Part shown: positions 36,379 through 45,994 of the stretch, piece after piece | How positions within the stretch are numbered: the first letter of the stretch is position 1 | Layout: the number at the start of each line of letters is the position of its first letter | Source: Flavobacteriaceae bacterium | GTDB lineage: Bacteria; Bacteroidota; Bacteroidia; Flavobacteriales; Flavobacteriaceae | Direction of reading: 5' to 3' | NCBI GenBank assembly: GCA_014238425.1 | Contig: JABABD010000022.1 | Location: forward strand, 82,837 to 146,836 | DNA: 64,000 bases | Position numbers and translations under genes: made by a program | The notes under the pieces: model-generated | What the model was told of the DNA's origin: nothing | Database searches by the model: none | Seen by the model: the letters and a program-made list of their open reading frames with translations, nothing else

Positions 36379-37727
36379 CAGAAAAATAGTTTTTCCACTT
36401 GTTTTATAGATTTAGGCAAACAACAAACTACAACTTTATCGCCTTCCTGAATTGTAAAATCTCCAAGAGCAATAACACCTTCATCATTCCTAATGACGCC
36501 ACCGATAATTGCTGAACGAGGAAATTCAAGATCTCTAATCAGTGTATTACATATATTGGAATTAACTTTCACATTAAACTCTAATATCTCAGCATTCATG
36601 TTATTCAACTTAGTCATTGCTACCACTTCGCCTTTTCGTACGTATCTAAAAATATTATTGGCAGCCAATAGTTTTTTATTAATAAGTGTATCTATGCCTA
36701 TGGATTGTGATAATTCAAAATAGTCCATATTTTCAACTAGTGCAATGGTTTTTCTAACACCTTTTGATTTTGCCATGAGGCAGGACATGATATTAGTCTC
36801 AGAATTTCCTGTTACCGAAATAAAAGCTTCCATTTCTGATATACTTTCTTCTTCCAGCAATTCAACATTTCTACCATCACCATTGATAACCAAAGCTTTT
36901 GGAAGCTCATCAGCCAAATCAAACGCTCGATTCTTATCTTTTTCTATGAGTTTTACATTAAACTTATTCGCGCATAAATCTCTCGCTGTTTTAAAACCAA
37001 TTTTACTACCTCCAAGAATCATAACATTCTTAATATCTTCTTTGACCTTACCAGTGAGTTTATACAGTTCTTCAACGCCACCTTTAGAGGTGACAAAATA
37101 CACTTGATCTCCTTCTTTAAAAACGGTATCTCCACGAGGAATTAACGTATACTGCGTTCCAAATCTTTGAATAGCAATAGCCATAAAATGTACTTCTGGT
37201 AGCAATTGAGCCGCTTCTCTAACAGATTTACCAACGAAAGATGCCGTACGAGACAAATTTAAACCTACCATAGTCAATGCTCCTTCCTCAAACTCATAAC
37301 TATCATTAAACGCCGACTGATCTAAAAGTAACTCAATTTCTGCGGCAGCTAATGATTCCGGAGAAATCAATTCGTCAATGCCAAACTTGGTAAATCCAAC
37401 CTCATCCTTATAATCTATAAACTCGGTATTCGAAATCCTGGCAATGGTTTGCTTAGCTCCTAGTTGTTTAGCTAATACACAAACAGTAATATTCGTAGTC
37501 TCTGAAGATGTAACGGCTATAACCAAGTCTGCGTTTGCAACTCTGGATTCTTTTAAAATTGCTATAGAAGTCGCATCTCCCTTTACAATACGGATATCTA
37601 AATGATTATCTGCATAGGTAAGGCTATCCTTATAAGTATCTATTAAAGTGATCTCTTGAGATTCGTAAGACAATAATTTTGCGAGATGAAATCCTACTTC
37701 ACCTGCTCCTGCAATGATTATCTTCAT
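36378..37727 (-). CDS. trkA: Trk potassium system NAD-binding peripheral protein TrkA
   Basis: 449 aa from the ATG at 37727 (MKIIIAGAGEVGFHLAKLL). A longer reading from 37781 adds 18 residues without homology, so the internal start is preferred because family members begin at the Rossmann strand. Two tandem RCK modules are visible: GAGEVGFHL with the acidic IDTYKD in the first, and MILGGSKIGFKTARDL with LIEKDKN in the second. Each is followed by an RCK-C domain. It gates TrkH in response to nucleotides. Confidence 0.95.
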   Translation of the reverse strand: MKIIIAGAGEVGFHLAKLLSYESQEITLIDTYKDSLTYADNHLDIRIVKGDATSIAILKESRVANADLVIAVTSSETTNITVCVLAKQLGAKQTIARISNTEFIDYKDEVGFTKFGIDELISPESLAAAEIELLLDQSAFNDSYEFEEGALTMVGLNLSRTASFVGKSVREAAQLLPEVHFMAIAIQRFGTQYTLIPRGDTVFKEGDQVYFVTSKGGVEELYKLTGKVKEDIKNVMILGGSKIGFKTARDLCANKFNVKLIEKDKNRAFDLADELPKALVINGDGRNVELLEEESISEMEAFISVTGNSETNIMSCLMAKSKGVRKTIALVENMDYFELSQSIGIDTLINKKLLAANNIFRYVRKGEVVAMTKLNNMNAEILEFNVKVNSNICNTLIRDLEFPRSAIIGGVIRNDEGVIALGDFTIQEGDKVVVCCLPKSIKQVEKLFF

Positions 37728-37842
37728 AAAATATGACTGTGAATATAAAGTAGTGCAAATATAATTGTTTTTTAAGGACACTCACCCAAAAAACAATGCA
37801 GATAGTCTACTACAATAGACAGACATAACATTAAGAAAGTTA

Positions 37843-37850
37843 TATATTTG
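37843..37850 (+). promoter_or_regulatory. -7 promoter element of the menaquinone methyltransferase gene
   Basis: TATATTTG matches TAnnTTTG and lies 14 nt upstream of the TTG start, giving a short leader. Confidence 0.55.
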
Positions 37851-37864
37851 CCAAAATTTCTGTA

Positions 37865-38590
37865 TTGACAAAAGTAAAACCATACAAGAATAGTGAGCTT
37901 GGCAAAAAAGAACAAGTAGCTAATATGTTTGATAACATCTCCAAAGAATATGATGGCCTCAATCGGGTCATCTCTTTTGGAATTGATGTAAAATGGCGCA
38001 AGAAAGTTGTGAAAATTGTTACTTCTCATAAACCTGGGAATGTCTTAGATATAGCGACCGGAACTGGAGATTTAGCTATTAATCTTGTAAAAACTGGCGC
38101 TTCAAAAATCGTTGGACTAGATATTAGTCAAGGCATGTTAGATGTAGGGAAACAAAAAATATCCAAACGACAATTAAGTGATTCTATAGATATGATCCTT
38201 GGTGATTCTGAAAATATGCCTTTTGAAGATCATACTTTTGATGCTATTACTGTGGCATTTGGAGTTCGTAATTTTGAAACTCTAGAAAAAGGGCTTAAAG
38301 AAATTTTACGAGTTCTTAAACCAGGAGGGGTTTTTGTGATTTTAGAAACATCTGTTCCAACAAAAACCCCATATAAACAAGGTTATAGGTTCTATACAAA
38401 GAATATATTACCAATGATAGGAAAATTGTTTTCAAAGGACCGTTTGGCTTATTCATATTTATGTGAATCTGCCTCTGTTTTTCCTTATGGTGAAGCTCTA
38501 AACAATATTTTGCGTGAAATTGGGTTTATAAACGTTGAAGATAACCCTCAAACTTTTGGCGTAGCGACTATTTACACTGCCTCAAAATAA
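37865..38590 (+). CDS. ubiE: Demethylmenaquinone methyltransferase (UbiE/MenG)
   Basis: 241 aa SAM-dependent C-methyltransferase for the last step of menaquinone synthesis, supplying the quinone used by Nqr. Motif I is [12 protein letters not shown] near residue 60; [27 protein letters not shown] and [15 protein letters not shown] follow. The start is a TTG at 37865: the frame from there ([20 protein letters not shown]) matches the conserved N-terminus, while the first ATG would remove 20 residues. porT follows after 5 nt. Confidence 0.94.
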   Translation: MTKVKPYKNSELGKKEQVANMFDNISKEYDGLNRVISFGIDVKWRKKVVKIVTSHKPGNVLDIATGTGDLAINLVKTGASKIVGLDISQGMLDVGKQKISKRQLSDSIDMILGDSENMPFEDHTFDAITVAFGVRNFETLEKGLKEILRVLKPGGVFVILETSVPTKTPYKQGYRFYTKNILPMIGKLFSKDRLAYSYLCESASVFPYGEALNNILREIGFINVEDNPQTFGVATIYTASK

Positions 38591-38595
38591 CATAT

Positions 38596-39309
38596 ATGAA
38601 AAATCTACTTATTGTTATTACCTTTTTATTTGCTTTTCAAGTTGCTAACGCCCAAATGTTTAGCAAAGAAAAAGTGTTGAATCTCGAGAATTTTGATAAA
38701 AAATTCTTGACTTGGGGGTACTATCTTGGACTTAATAGTTACGATTTTAATTTTGATTACAACCAAAATCTATCAGATATTCAAACATTAAAATCTGTTG
38801 GATTTAATGTTGGATTGATTGGAGACATGCGTATAAGTAATCATTTCAATCTGCGTTTAGAGCCAGGTTTAATCGTATCAAACAGAACACTTCACTATCA
38901 ATCGGATTACTTTCAAGGCGTTGCCTTTCAAGACAACGACCTTATAAGAGAAGTGAAATCTACTTATATTCATATCCCTTTATTACTAAAAATATCAACA
39001 AAGCGTTTAAACAATTTCAAACCGTTTATAGTAGGTGGTGTATCCACTGCTTTAAACTTGTCATCTAATGAAGATAACCCTGACGATAATAGTGCTGGAC
39101 AATTTCGTACAAAAAAGAACATGTACTTTTATGAGTTAGGTCTTGGCATAGATTTCTACCTCCATTGGTTTAAATTCACACCTTCTATTCGAGGCGTTTT
39201 TGCTATAAATGATGAATTGGTAAGAGACACGGACCCAAATAGTCCTTGGACTAGTAATATCACGTCTATGAAGTCTCGAGGGGTTTTCTTGAATTTTACG
39301 TTTCAGTAG
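38596..39309 (+). CDS. porT: PorT/SprT family outer-membrane protein (type IX secretion)
   Basis: 237 aa with signal peptide (1-19, ending VANAQ) and an eight-strand barrel pattern typical of the PorT family: WGYYLGLNSYDFNF, GFNVGLIGDMRIS, LRLEPGLIVSNR, YIHIPLLLKIS and GVFLNFTFQ at the end. PorT (SprT in gliding flavobacteria) is needed for type IX secretion. I recall the same pairing with ubiE in related genomes. The 3' end overlaps the convergent methyltransferase gene by 14 nt. Confidence 0.88.
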   Translation: MKNLLIVITFLFAFQVANAQMFSKEKVLNLENFDKKFLTWGYYLGLNSYDFNFDYNQNLSDIQTLKSVGFNVGLIGDMRISNHFNLRLEPGLIVSNRTLHYQSDYFQGVAFQDNDLIREVKSTYIHIPLLLKISTKRLNNFKPFIVGGVSTALNLSSNEDNPDDNSAGQFRTKKNMYFYELGLGIDFYLHWFKFTPSIRGVFAINDELVRDTDPNSPWTSNITSMKSRGVFLNFTFQ

Positions 39310-40033
39310 AAAACCTTCTAAACTCACTTAACACTATTGCAGTTGCCGTGGCAACATTTAAACTTTCAGTAGCCTTCAATGCTCCGAAGCGAGGTATTGC
39401 AATACGCCTATTTACAAGTTTAGATATTATTTCGCTAATACCATTTGCCTCATTACCCATGACTATTATTCCAGATTTAGGCAGCGTTTCATTATAAACA
39501 TTCGCGCCATCCATAAACGTCCCGAAGGTTAGTCCTTCTTTATTTTCTGTCAAGAATTCTTCAAGATCTAAATATGATATTTTCACTCTTGACAATGACC
39601 CCATTGTTGCCTGAACAACCTTTGAATTATAGCAATCTACCGTATTCTCTGAGCAAACCAGATGAGCAACTCCAAACCAATCACATAACCTAATAATAGT
39701 TCCCAAATTCCCTGGATCCCGTATAGCATCCAAAGCAATTACTAATCCATGGATATTAATATCATGATGTTCCGGTATTTTAAAAACTCCTAAAATATTA
39801 TTCGGAGTCTTTAAAGCACTAATTTTTTTCAAATCTTTATCAGAAATTAAGGTATGGTTCTTGTTTAGATAGTGATAGTCTGGATTTGTTATATATAAAT
39901 GATGTAGTTGTATATGCGAGTCTAACAATTCAGTTACCGTTTTAAAACCTTCCGCAATAAAGAGTTTGCTCTCATTGCGGTACTTTTTTTGAGACAAGCT
40001 CGTTATTAGTTTTATTTGGCTTTTGGGTAACAT
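39296..40033 (-). CDS. TrmH/SpoU family RNA 2'-O-ribose methyltransferase
   Basis: 245 aa. An N-terminal substrate-binding domain (LITSLSQKKYRNESKLFIAEG) precedes the SPOUT knot. Motif 1 is LDAIRDPGNLGTIIR, motif 2 is IVMGNEANGIS, and motif 3 is RIAIPRFGALKATESLNVATA. The target is an rRNA or tRNA ribose; which site cannot be told from sequence. It is divergent from tamL (37-nt gap to the TTG start) and convergent with porT. Confidence 0.92.
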   Translation of the reverse strand: MLPKSQIKLITSLSQKKYRNESKLFIAEGFKTVTELLDSHIQLHHLYITNPDYHYLNKNHTLISDKDLKKISALKTPNNILGVFKIPEHHDINIHGLVIALDAIRDPGNLGTIIRLCDWFGVAHLVCSENTVDCYNSKVVQATMGSLSRVKISYLDLEEFLTENKEGLTFGTFMDGANVYNETLPKSGIIVMGNEANGISEIISKLVNRRIAIPRFGALKATESLNVATATAIVLSEFRRFSTET

Positions 40034-40043
40034 TTTAATAATG

Positions 40044-40051
40044 TATTTTTG
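40044..40051 (+). promoter_or_regulatory. -7 promoter element of tamL
   Basis: TATTTTTG matches TAnnTTTG, 19 nt before the TTG start. It lies immediately upstream of the start of the divergent methyltransferase gene. Confidence 0.5.
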
Positions 40052-40070
40052 ATTTTATTAATTACACTGG

Positions 40071-42599
40071 TTGAAACTATCTTTCACAAAAATATCACTA
40101 ATTATTGTAATCATTGGGTTTTTGACCTCTTGTAACACCATAAAGAGAGTTGGTGAAAACGAGCATTTATTAACAGATACTTCCGTTTTTGTCAATGACA
40201 AAAGGGATCTTTCAGAAACGGTAAATAGTCTGTTGTATCAAAAACGCAACAGCAAGCTTCTTGGAGTTCCTCTTAGATTACATATCTACAACCTAGCAAA
40301 AGAACAACCAGATTCGGCCTATACAAAGTGGCTAAATAAAAGGCCAAACAGAAAAAGAAGATTAAAAGGTATTTATTCTAACAAGCAAGTTGATAAATTA
40401 GGAAAATCTTATGTCGGCCTTAATAATTGGCTTAAAAAAACGGGAGAAGCTCCTGTTATTATTGACTCAGCAAAAACACGTAAATCGAGAAACAGATTAG
40501 AAAGTTATTTTTGGCAAAATGGGTGGTTTGACGTAGAGACCTCATCCATATTAAAACCAAAAGAAAACCAAAGAGCAAGTATTGATTATTTTGTGACTAC
40601 TGGCAAACCTTATCTTATTGATTCTATTTCGACAAAAATAGCGTCACCTGTTGTAGATTCTTTGTATCAGAAAATAAAGAAAAAATCACTAATTCAGCCT
40701 ATAGAGCAGTTCAGAAGTGCCAATTTTGTAAATGAAAGAGATCGAATCGCCTCAGAATTACGTAATTCAGGAGTTTATCATTTTACCCAAGATTATGTTT
40801 TTTTTGATATAGACTCCATTAGCAACGACAAGAAAGTGAATGTGGATCTTCACATACCTCACAGAATAGTAAAAACAGAAGACTCTACACGTCGAGAACC
40901 TTTTAAAATATACCATATTAAAGACGTTAATATCCTTACGGATTATTCGTATGACAACAGAAATAAGGTAATAAAGGACTCTGTGACTTACAATGATTAT
41001 AATCTTTACAGTGTTAATGGGTTAAAATATAGACCAAAAGCTCTTACAGATGCCGTATTTATTACTCCAGGAGAAATTTACAAAGACATTGACCGAACAA
41101 GAACCTATAGGTATTTAAGTGAATTAAAAACATTTAAATACCCTAATATTGAATATATAGAAAACGAAGCTGATACAACCCTAACTGCTAACATATTTTT
41201 AACTCCAAGAAAAAAGTATTCGTTAGGAGCGAGTTTTGATGTGACACAAAGTAATATACAGACAGTTGGGTTTTCATTTAGCGGTAATGTTCTGACAAGA
41301 AATATATTTAGAGGTGCTGAAACATTAGAATTATCGGCTATTGGATCTATTGGTGCCTCTAAAGATCCTTCAGATTCTAAAGATCAATTTTTCGATATAA
41401 ATGAATTAGGCGCAAATCTAAGATTGACCATTCCAAGATTTTTCTCTCCTTTCAACACAGATAAAATAGTTCCAAAATATATGTCTCCAAGTACGCGTAT
41501 AAGTATTGGAGCTACAAGTCAAAGAAATATTGGTCTTGACAAACAGACATTATCAGGTATTTATAACTATCGTTGGTATCCGTCAGCGGCAATTACCGAT
41601 CGACTCGATCTTTTCAATGTGCAATTCGTAAAAAACTTAAATACAGATAATTATTTTGAGGTATACCAAAACTCTTACAGCACATTAAATACTATTGCCC
41701 AAGATATAGGTTATATTGGCGCTAATGAAACATTAGCTATTCCAGAAGGTGCTGATAACTTTTTAGTAGATGCTTTGAGTGCTACACCTCCAAATAATAT
41801 TACAGCAGCTCAAATTCAATCTGTAAACAATATTAATGAACGTAAAGAACGATTAACAGAAGACAACCTCATTTTCGCTTCTAACTTTGGTTTCACAAAG
41901 GACAAGCGTGAAAACTTATTCGATAATGATTTTTCCATTTTTAGAGCTAAGTTAGAGCTTGCAGGAAACTCGCTAACAGCCTTAACTAAACTAGCTGGGC
42001 AGAAGAAAAATGCGAATGGTAAGTATGAGGTTTTTGGTGTTGCCTTCTCTCAATATGTGAAAACTGAATTAGATTATGTAAAACATTGGGGACTTGGTAG
42101 TAAAAGCGTTCTTGCAGTTAGAAGTTTTTTCGGTTTTGCTATTCCTTTTGGAAATTCTACAAGCATCCCATTTTCTAGAAGTTTCTTTGCTGGTGGCACA
42201 AATGATAATCGCGCATGGACAGCATACAATCTAGGTCCAGGAACAACATCTAGCTCGAACGAATTTAATGAAGCAAATCTTAAACTTGCCTATAATGTTG
42301 AACTTCGGTATAATCTATTTGGCAATTTTAATGGCGCTTTCTTTATTGATGCAGGCAATATTTGGAACGCCCTTGATGATGTAGAAGATTCAGATGCTAT
42401 TTTTAATGATTTCTCTTCCTTAGGAGATATCGCTATTGGTGCAGGCTTTGGCTTAAGATATGATTTTAGCTTTTTTGTGCTACGGTTTGATATAGGCTTC
42501 AAAGCGCATGACCCATCTTACAAAGATCAGAACAGATGGTTTAATGATTTTAATTTCAAGAACGCCGTTTATAACATCGGAATCAACTATCCTTTCTAA
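40071..42599 (+). CDS. tamL: TamL-type BamA/TamA family outer-membrane lipoprotein
   Basis: 842 aa. The start is a TTG at 40071 giving MKLSFTKISLIIVIIGF and a lipobox LTSCN, so this is the lipoprotein form of TamA called TamL in Bacteroidota. N-terminal POTRA domains span about 25-390. The Omp85 barrel fills the rest, with FSRSFFAGGTNDNRAWTAY carrying the L6-type conserved region and a terminal NAVYNIGINYPF ending in Phe. It helps insert or supply outer-membrane components, normally with TamB, which is not adjacent here. Confidence 0.87.
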   Translation: MKLSFTKISLIIVIIGFLTSCNTIKRVGENEHLLTDTSVFVNDKRDLSETVNSLLYQKRNSKLLGVPLRLHIYNLAKEQPDSAYTKWLNKRPNRKRRLKGIYSNKQVDKLGKSYVGLNNWLKKTGEAPVIIDSAKTRKSRNRLESYFWQNGWFDVETSSILKPKENQRASIDYFVTTGKPYLIDSISTKIASPVVDSLYQKIKKKSLIQPIEQFRSANFVNERDRIASELRNSGVYHFTQDYVFFDIDSISNDKKVNVDLHIPHRIVKTEDSTRREPFKIYHIKDVNILTDYSYDNRNKVIKDSVTYNDYNLYSVNGLKYRPKALTDAVFITPGEIYKDIDRTRTYRYLSELKTFKYPNIEYIENEADTTLTANIFLTPRKKYSLGASFDVTQSNIQTVGFSFSGNVLTRNIFRGAETLELSAIGSIGASKDPSDSKDQFFDINELGANLRLTIPRFFSPFNTDKIVPKYMSPSTRISIGATSQRNIGLDKQTLSGIYNYRWYPSAAITDRLDLFNVQFVKNLNTDNYFEVYQNSYSTLNTIAQDIGYIGANETLAIPEGADNFLVDALSATPPNNITAAQIQSVNNINERKERLTEDNLIFASNFGFTKDKRENLFDNDFSIFRAKLELAGNSLTALTKLAGQKKNANGKYEVFGVAFSQYVKTELDYVKHWGLGSKSVLAVRSFFGFAIPFGNSTSIPFSRSFFAGGTNDNRAWTAYNLGPGTTSSSNEFNEANLKLAYNVELRYNLFGNFNGAFFIDAGNIWNALDDVEDSDAIFNDFSSLGDIAIGAGFGLRYDFSFFVLRFDIGFKAHDPSYKDQNRWFNDFNFKNAVYNIGINYPF

Positions 42600-42687
42600 C
42601 AATCTCCGATGTACAAATTACTATAACGGTTTCGCATTTTTATCAGTAACAAAGGGCTATACACGCGTCATTTATTCAAAATTTGAT

Positions 42688-42695
42688 TACTTTTG
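42688..42695 (+). promoter_or_regulatory. -7 promoter element of fbaA
   Basis: TACTTTTG matches TAnnTTTG, 42 nt upstream of the fbaA ATG. No good TTG -33 box at the normal spacing. Confidence 0.45.
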
Positions 42696-42737
42696 ATGTC
42701 TTAGTCAACAAACTATTTTACAATAAAAACCAATCAT

Positions 42738-43805
42738 ATGAGTCATAATATCAAACCAGGAGTTGCAACAGGTTACGAAGTTCAAGAAATTTTCAAATTA
42801 GCTAAGGAAAAAGGCTTTGCCCTTCCAGCTATTAACGTTATTGGATCTAATACCATAAATGGCGTTTTAGAAACAGCAGCGACTTTAAATGCACCCGTTA
42901 TTATTCAATTCTCTAATGGTGGAGCACAATTCAATGCCGGAAAAGGACTGAGTAATGAAAACCAAAAAGCGGCCATCGCTGGTTCAGTAGCTGGGGCTAA
43001 ACATGTGCATTTAATGGCAGAAGCTTATGGCGTGCCTGTAATACTTCACACAGATCATTGTGCAAAAAAATTATTACCATGGATTGATGGTTTATTAGAA
43101 GCTAGCGAAGAACATTTCGAACAAACTGGAAAACCACTTTATAGTTCACACATGATTGACCTTTCTGAAGAACCTATTGAAGAAAATATAGAGATTTGCA
43201 AACAATATCTGGCAAGAATGAGCAAGATGGGCATGACCCTAGAAATTGAACTAGGTATAACTGGTGGAGAAGAAGATGGTGTTGACAACACAGATGTTGA
43301 TGACTCTAAGCTTTATACACAACCTGAAGAGGTTGCTTACGCATATGAGGAATTAAGTAAAGTAAGTGATCAATTCACTGTTGCAGCTGCTTTCGGTAAT
43401 GTTCATGGTGTTTACAAACCAGGAAATGTGAAATTAACACCCAAAATCTTAAAGAATTCTCAAGAACATATTTCTCAAAAATATAATCTTGACCATAATC
43501 ATATAGATTTTGTTTTTCACGGCGGATCAGGATCGACTGTAGAAGAAATTAGAGAAGCCATTGGTTATGGTGTTATAAAAATGAACATAGATACAGACAT
43601 GCAATATGCTTTTTTAAGTGGTGTTCGTGACTATGTTCAAGACAAAAAAGATTATCTACAAACCCAAATCGGTAATCCTGACGGTGATGATGTGCCAAAT
43701 AAAAAGTACTATGACCCAAGGGTTTGGCTAAGAAAAGGAGAAGATGCTTTTGTAAATCGGTTAAAAAAGGCATTTGAAGACCTTAATAATGTAAATACTT
43801 TATAA
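42738..43805 (+). CDS. fbaA: Class II fructose-bisphosphate aldolase
   Basis: 355 aa zinc-dependent aldolase of glycolysis and gluconeogenesis. Zinc and catalytic motifs: VILHTDHCAKKLLPW with Asp/His, EIELGITGGEEDGVDN, AAFGNVHGVYKPGNV with the second zinc His, and FVFHGGSGSTVEEI with the third. The long FbaA-type is indicated by length and the EEDGVDN loop. Its stop codon TAA is part of the probable accD promoter. Confidence 0.96.
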   Translation: MSHNIKPGVATGYEVQEIFKLAKEKGFALPAINVIGSNTINGVLETAATLNAPVIIQFSNGGAQFNAGKGLSNENQKAAIAGSVAGAKHVHLMAEAYGVPVILHTDHCAKKLLPWIDGLLEASEEHFEQTGKPLYSSHMIDLSEEPIEENIEICKQYLARMSKMGMTLEIELGITGGEEDGVDNTDVDDSKLYTQPEEVAYAYEELSKVSDQFTVAAAFGNVHGVYKPGNVKLTPKILKNSQEHISQKYNLDHNHIDFVFHGGSGSTVEEIREAIGYGVIKMNIDTDMQYAFLSGVRDYVQDKKDYLQTQIGNPDGDDVPNKKYYDPRVWLRKGEDAFVNRLKKAFEDLNNVNTL

Positions 43806-43810
43806 CTTTG
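43803..43810 (+). promoter_or_regulatory. Probable accD -7 element overlapping the fbaA stop
   Basis: TAACTTTG fits TAnnTTTG exactly; its first three bases are the fbaA stop codon. The accD ATG is 29 nt further on. Confidence 0.5.
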
Positions 43811-43839
43811 TACCCTAACTAAACTTAAAAGTCAACTGA

Positions 43840-44697
43840 ATGTCTTGGTTTAAGAGAAAAGAAAAGGGAATTCAAACAACCACAGAAGAGAAGAAAGACA
43901 CACCCAGAGGGTTGTGGTATAAATCTCCTACTGGAAAAATTATTGATGCTGAAGAATTAGAAAAGAACTATTATGTGAGTCCAGAAGACGGGTATCATGT
44001 ACGCATTGGAAGTAATGAATACTTTGAAATCTTGTTTGATGATAATACATATAAAGAGCTGGATGCTAATTTAACTTCTAAGGATCCTCTTAAGTTTGAG
44101 GACACCAAGAAATATCCGGATCGTTTAAAAGCGGCTCAAGAGAAAACTAATCTTAAAGATGCTGTACGTACGGCCGTTGGAAAATCTCAAGGAAAGGATT
44201 TAGTGATTGCCTGTATGGATTTTACTTTTATTGGTGGCTCAATGGGTAGTGTTGTAGGTGAAAAAATAGCTCGAGCAGCAGATCATTCTTTAAAAAAGAA
44301 AATTCCGTTAGTGATTATTTCTAAATCTGGAGGTGCTCGCATGATGGAAGCGGCTTTATCGCTAATGCAATTAGCAAAAACATCGGTGAAACTCGCTCAG
44401 CTAGCAGATGCCAAAATACCATACATCTCTTTATGTACCGATCCAACAACAGGTGGCACAACTGCCTCCTTTGCAATGTTGGGAGACATTAATATAAGTG
44501 AACCTGGAGCATTGATTGGATTTGCCGGGCCACGTATTGTAAGAGATACTACTGGTAAAGAATTACCTGAAGGTTTCCAGACCTCTGAATTCTTATTAGA
44601 ACATGGGTTTTTAGATTTTATTTCTCCGCGCAAAGACTTAAAGAAGAAAATCAATCTTTATATTGATTTGATACAAAATCAACCGTTAAGAGAATAA
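43840..44697 (+). CDS. accD: Acetyl-CoA carboxylase carboxyltransferase subunit beta
   Basis: 285 aa. The beta subunit pairs with AccA to move the carboxyl group from biotin to acetyl-CoA. The carboxyltransferase core is intact: [37 protein letters not shown] and [19 protein letters not shown]. The N-terminal zinc ribbon, normally with two CxxC pairs, lacks all four cysteines: the positions read SPTG (29-32) and SPED (47-50). The surrounding residues ([19 protein letters not shown]) still align, so the fold may persist without metal. It is followed by a strong terminator. Confidence 0.95.
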   Translation: MSWFKRKEKGIQTTTEEKKDTPRGLWYKSPTGKIIDAEELEKNYYVSPEDGYHVRIGSNEYFEILFDDNTYKELDANLTSKDPLKFEDTKKYPDRLKAAQEKTNLKDAVRTAVGKSQGKDLVIACMDFTFIGGSMGSVVGEKIARAADHSLKKKIPLVIISKSGGARMMEAALSLMQLAKTSVKLAQLADAKIPYISLCTDPTTGGTTASFAMLGDINISEPGALIGFAGPRIVRDTTGKELPEGFQTSEFLLEHGFLDFISPRKDLKKKINLYIDLIQNQPLRE

Positions 44698-44698
44698 T

Positions 44699-44724
44699 AA
44701 AAGCGAGCCGAATAGCTCGCTTTT
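44699..44724. terminator. Terminator after accD
   Basis: Perfect 10-bp stem AAAAGCGAGC / GCTCGCTTTT (44699-44708 and 44715-44724) with a 6-nt loop and A/T tracts on both sides. It can stop accD and also the minus-strand operon ending at 44862. Confidence 0.82.
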
Positions 44725-44763
44725 ATTTTCAACTAAACCAAAACAACGCCCTCATCCTTGAAT

Positions 44764-44847
44764 TCAGACAAAAAGCCAAATGCATAAAATTGTATAGAAA
44801 ATAAAAAGGAAAATTTCTAATTTAATCTTCTTGATTTTTTCAATCAT
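44764..44847 (-). CDS. Possible 27-aa single-helix membrane peptide
   Basis: A 27-codon frame from the ATG at 44847 reads MIEKIKKIKLEIFLFIFY and ends CIWLFV before TGA. It has a basic amphipathic head of about ten residues and one membrane-length hydrophobic stretch. It lies 14 nt downstream of the M23-like lipoprotein gene on the same strand and before the terminator at 44699-44724, so it would be the last cistron of that operon. A chance ORF is quite possible at this length. Confidence 0.25.
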   Translation of the reverse strand: MIEKIKKIKLEIFLFIFYTILCIWLFV

Positions 44848-44861
44848 ATTGGAAATCAACA

Positions 44862-45983
44862 CTAGTTGAAAATATGAAAATCCAATTCAAAATTTGAACT
44901 AGGGTGGTTCAGATTCCCCCAAGTATCATTCTCGCAAAAAATACCACTGACATAAGTATTTGTAGTTTCATAATAAAGATCTTGCTTCCAATTCAAATCT
45001 ATTCCTTTTTCAATATAGCTGTTCAATGTGTCCGTAGACATTATTTCAAACATGGAAATATGTCTATACCCCTGCTTGGTTAAAATATAAACAGCGAAAT
45101 CACCCGATCGTAAGTGTATTAAGGGAGCTGAACCAATTTGCTGGCCAGAGAGCACCTCAGTTCCTACATTAAGACTCGAAATTGGATTCACATGAAATAA
45201 CCTAACAATTACATTTTCATTGTCTGCAAGCCTAATGTCTATCTCGTAATCGGTGGGATCCTCATTGATTCTCACTTGGCTCATAGACACTATAGTTCCA
45301 TTAGCGGGGGCGTAATAGTTTAAACTTGTTGGTAATTCAACGTTCTCATCTAACTCACCTTCGGCATAGGTGTGAAAATAGTGCTTGAGGTTAACACAGG
45401 ATTCACCACTATAATCAACAAAATTATGACCTGCAGAAGACCTATACCTCGATATTTTCTTTATTTTATCTAGTTCAACATGCAATGATGTTAAATACGG
45501 TTGGTCAATAATTTGACTAATGTCACTTGTTTCGAGTTCAAGATCACATTCACCTTTTATACCATTAATGCTCGCATTTAAAATTATTGTTCCTTGCGGA
45601 TTCAATATATCCATTCCACCAGAAACGGACTCAAAAGAAGAGTCAAAATCCAAGGTTGCGGTGAAGTTTGTTTCACCTGCATCTATCGTGTAAAATCCGT
45701 TTATAATCAGGCTTGTACCATTTAAAGTTCCTGTCCCCATTCCTGAATAAAGCCCTCCATCAAAATCATTGAATTCAATTTGGTAACCTTGTGAATCGTC
45801 ATTCTTAATAATCTTCAACTGACTTCCAACTATGGCAAAGTCTAAACAATAAACGCCTTCAATCCGTGAAAGTTCTTCTTCATTATTTATAGTCTCTTCA
45901 TTGGAGCAATTAAAGAACATTGTACAAAGTGTTAGCAGTCCTATTAAGTATTTCAACTTAATGATAGAATTTTTGTGTAACAT
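44862..45983 (-). CDS. Lipoprotein with M23 peptidase-like domain
   Basis: 373 aa. The signal ends LCTMFFNCSNE, a lipobox. An N-terminal beta domain (about 40-170) follows, resembling a generic lipocalin-like or storage domain. The C-terminal half contains YRSSAGHNFVDYSGESC, YYAPANGTIVSM, VIVRLFHVNP and GTEVLSGQQIGSA. This is the layout of an M23/lysostaphin-type fold: a GHxxxD-like pair, then a hybrid-motif beta sheet with a later His. Whether the metal site is complete is unclear. It is 11 nt after the LRR gene and belongs to that operon. Confidence 0.65.
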   Translation of the reverse strand: MLHKNSIIKLKYLIGLLTLCTMFFNCSNEETINNEEELSRIEGVYCLDFAIVGSQLKIIKNDDSQGYQIEFNDFDGGLYSGMGTGTLNGTSLIINGFYTIDAGETNFTATLDFDSSFESVSGGMDILNPQGTIILNASINGIKGECDLELETSDISQIIDQPYLTSLHVELDKIKKISRYRSSAGHNFVDYSGESCVNLKHYFHTYAEGELDENVELPTSLNYYAPANGTIVSMSQVRINEDPTDYEIDIRLADNENVIVRLFHVNPISSLNVGTEVLSGQQIGSAPLIHLRSGDFAVYILTKQGYRHISMFEIMSTDTLNSYIEKGIDLNWKQDLYYETTNTYVSGIFCENDTWGNLNHPSSNFELDFHIFN

Positions 45984-45994
45984 TTAATGTAGGT

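Noticed and set aside
37728..37781. Upstream start for trkA at 37781
   Set aside because: The added 18 residues precede the Rossmann strand that normally starts the protein.
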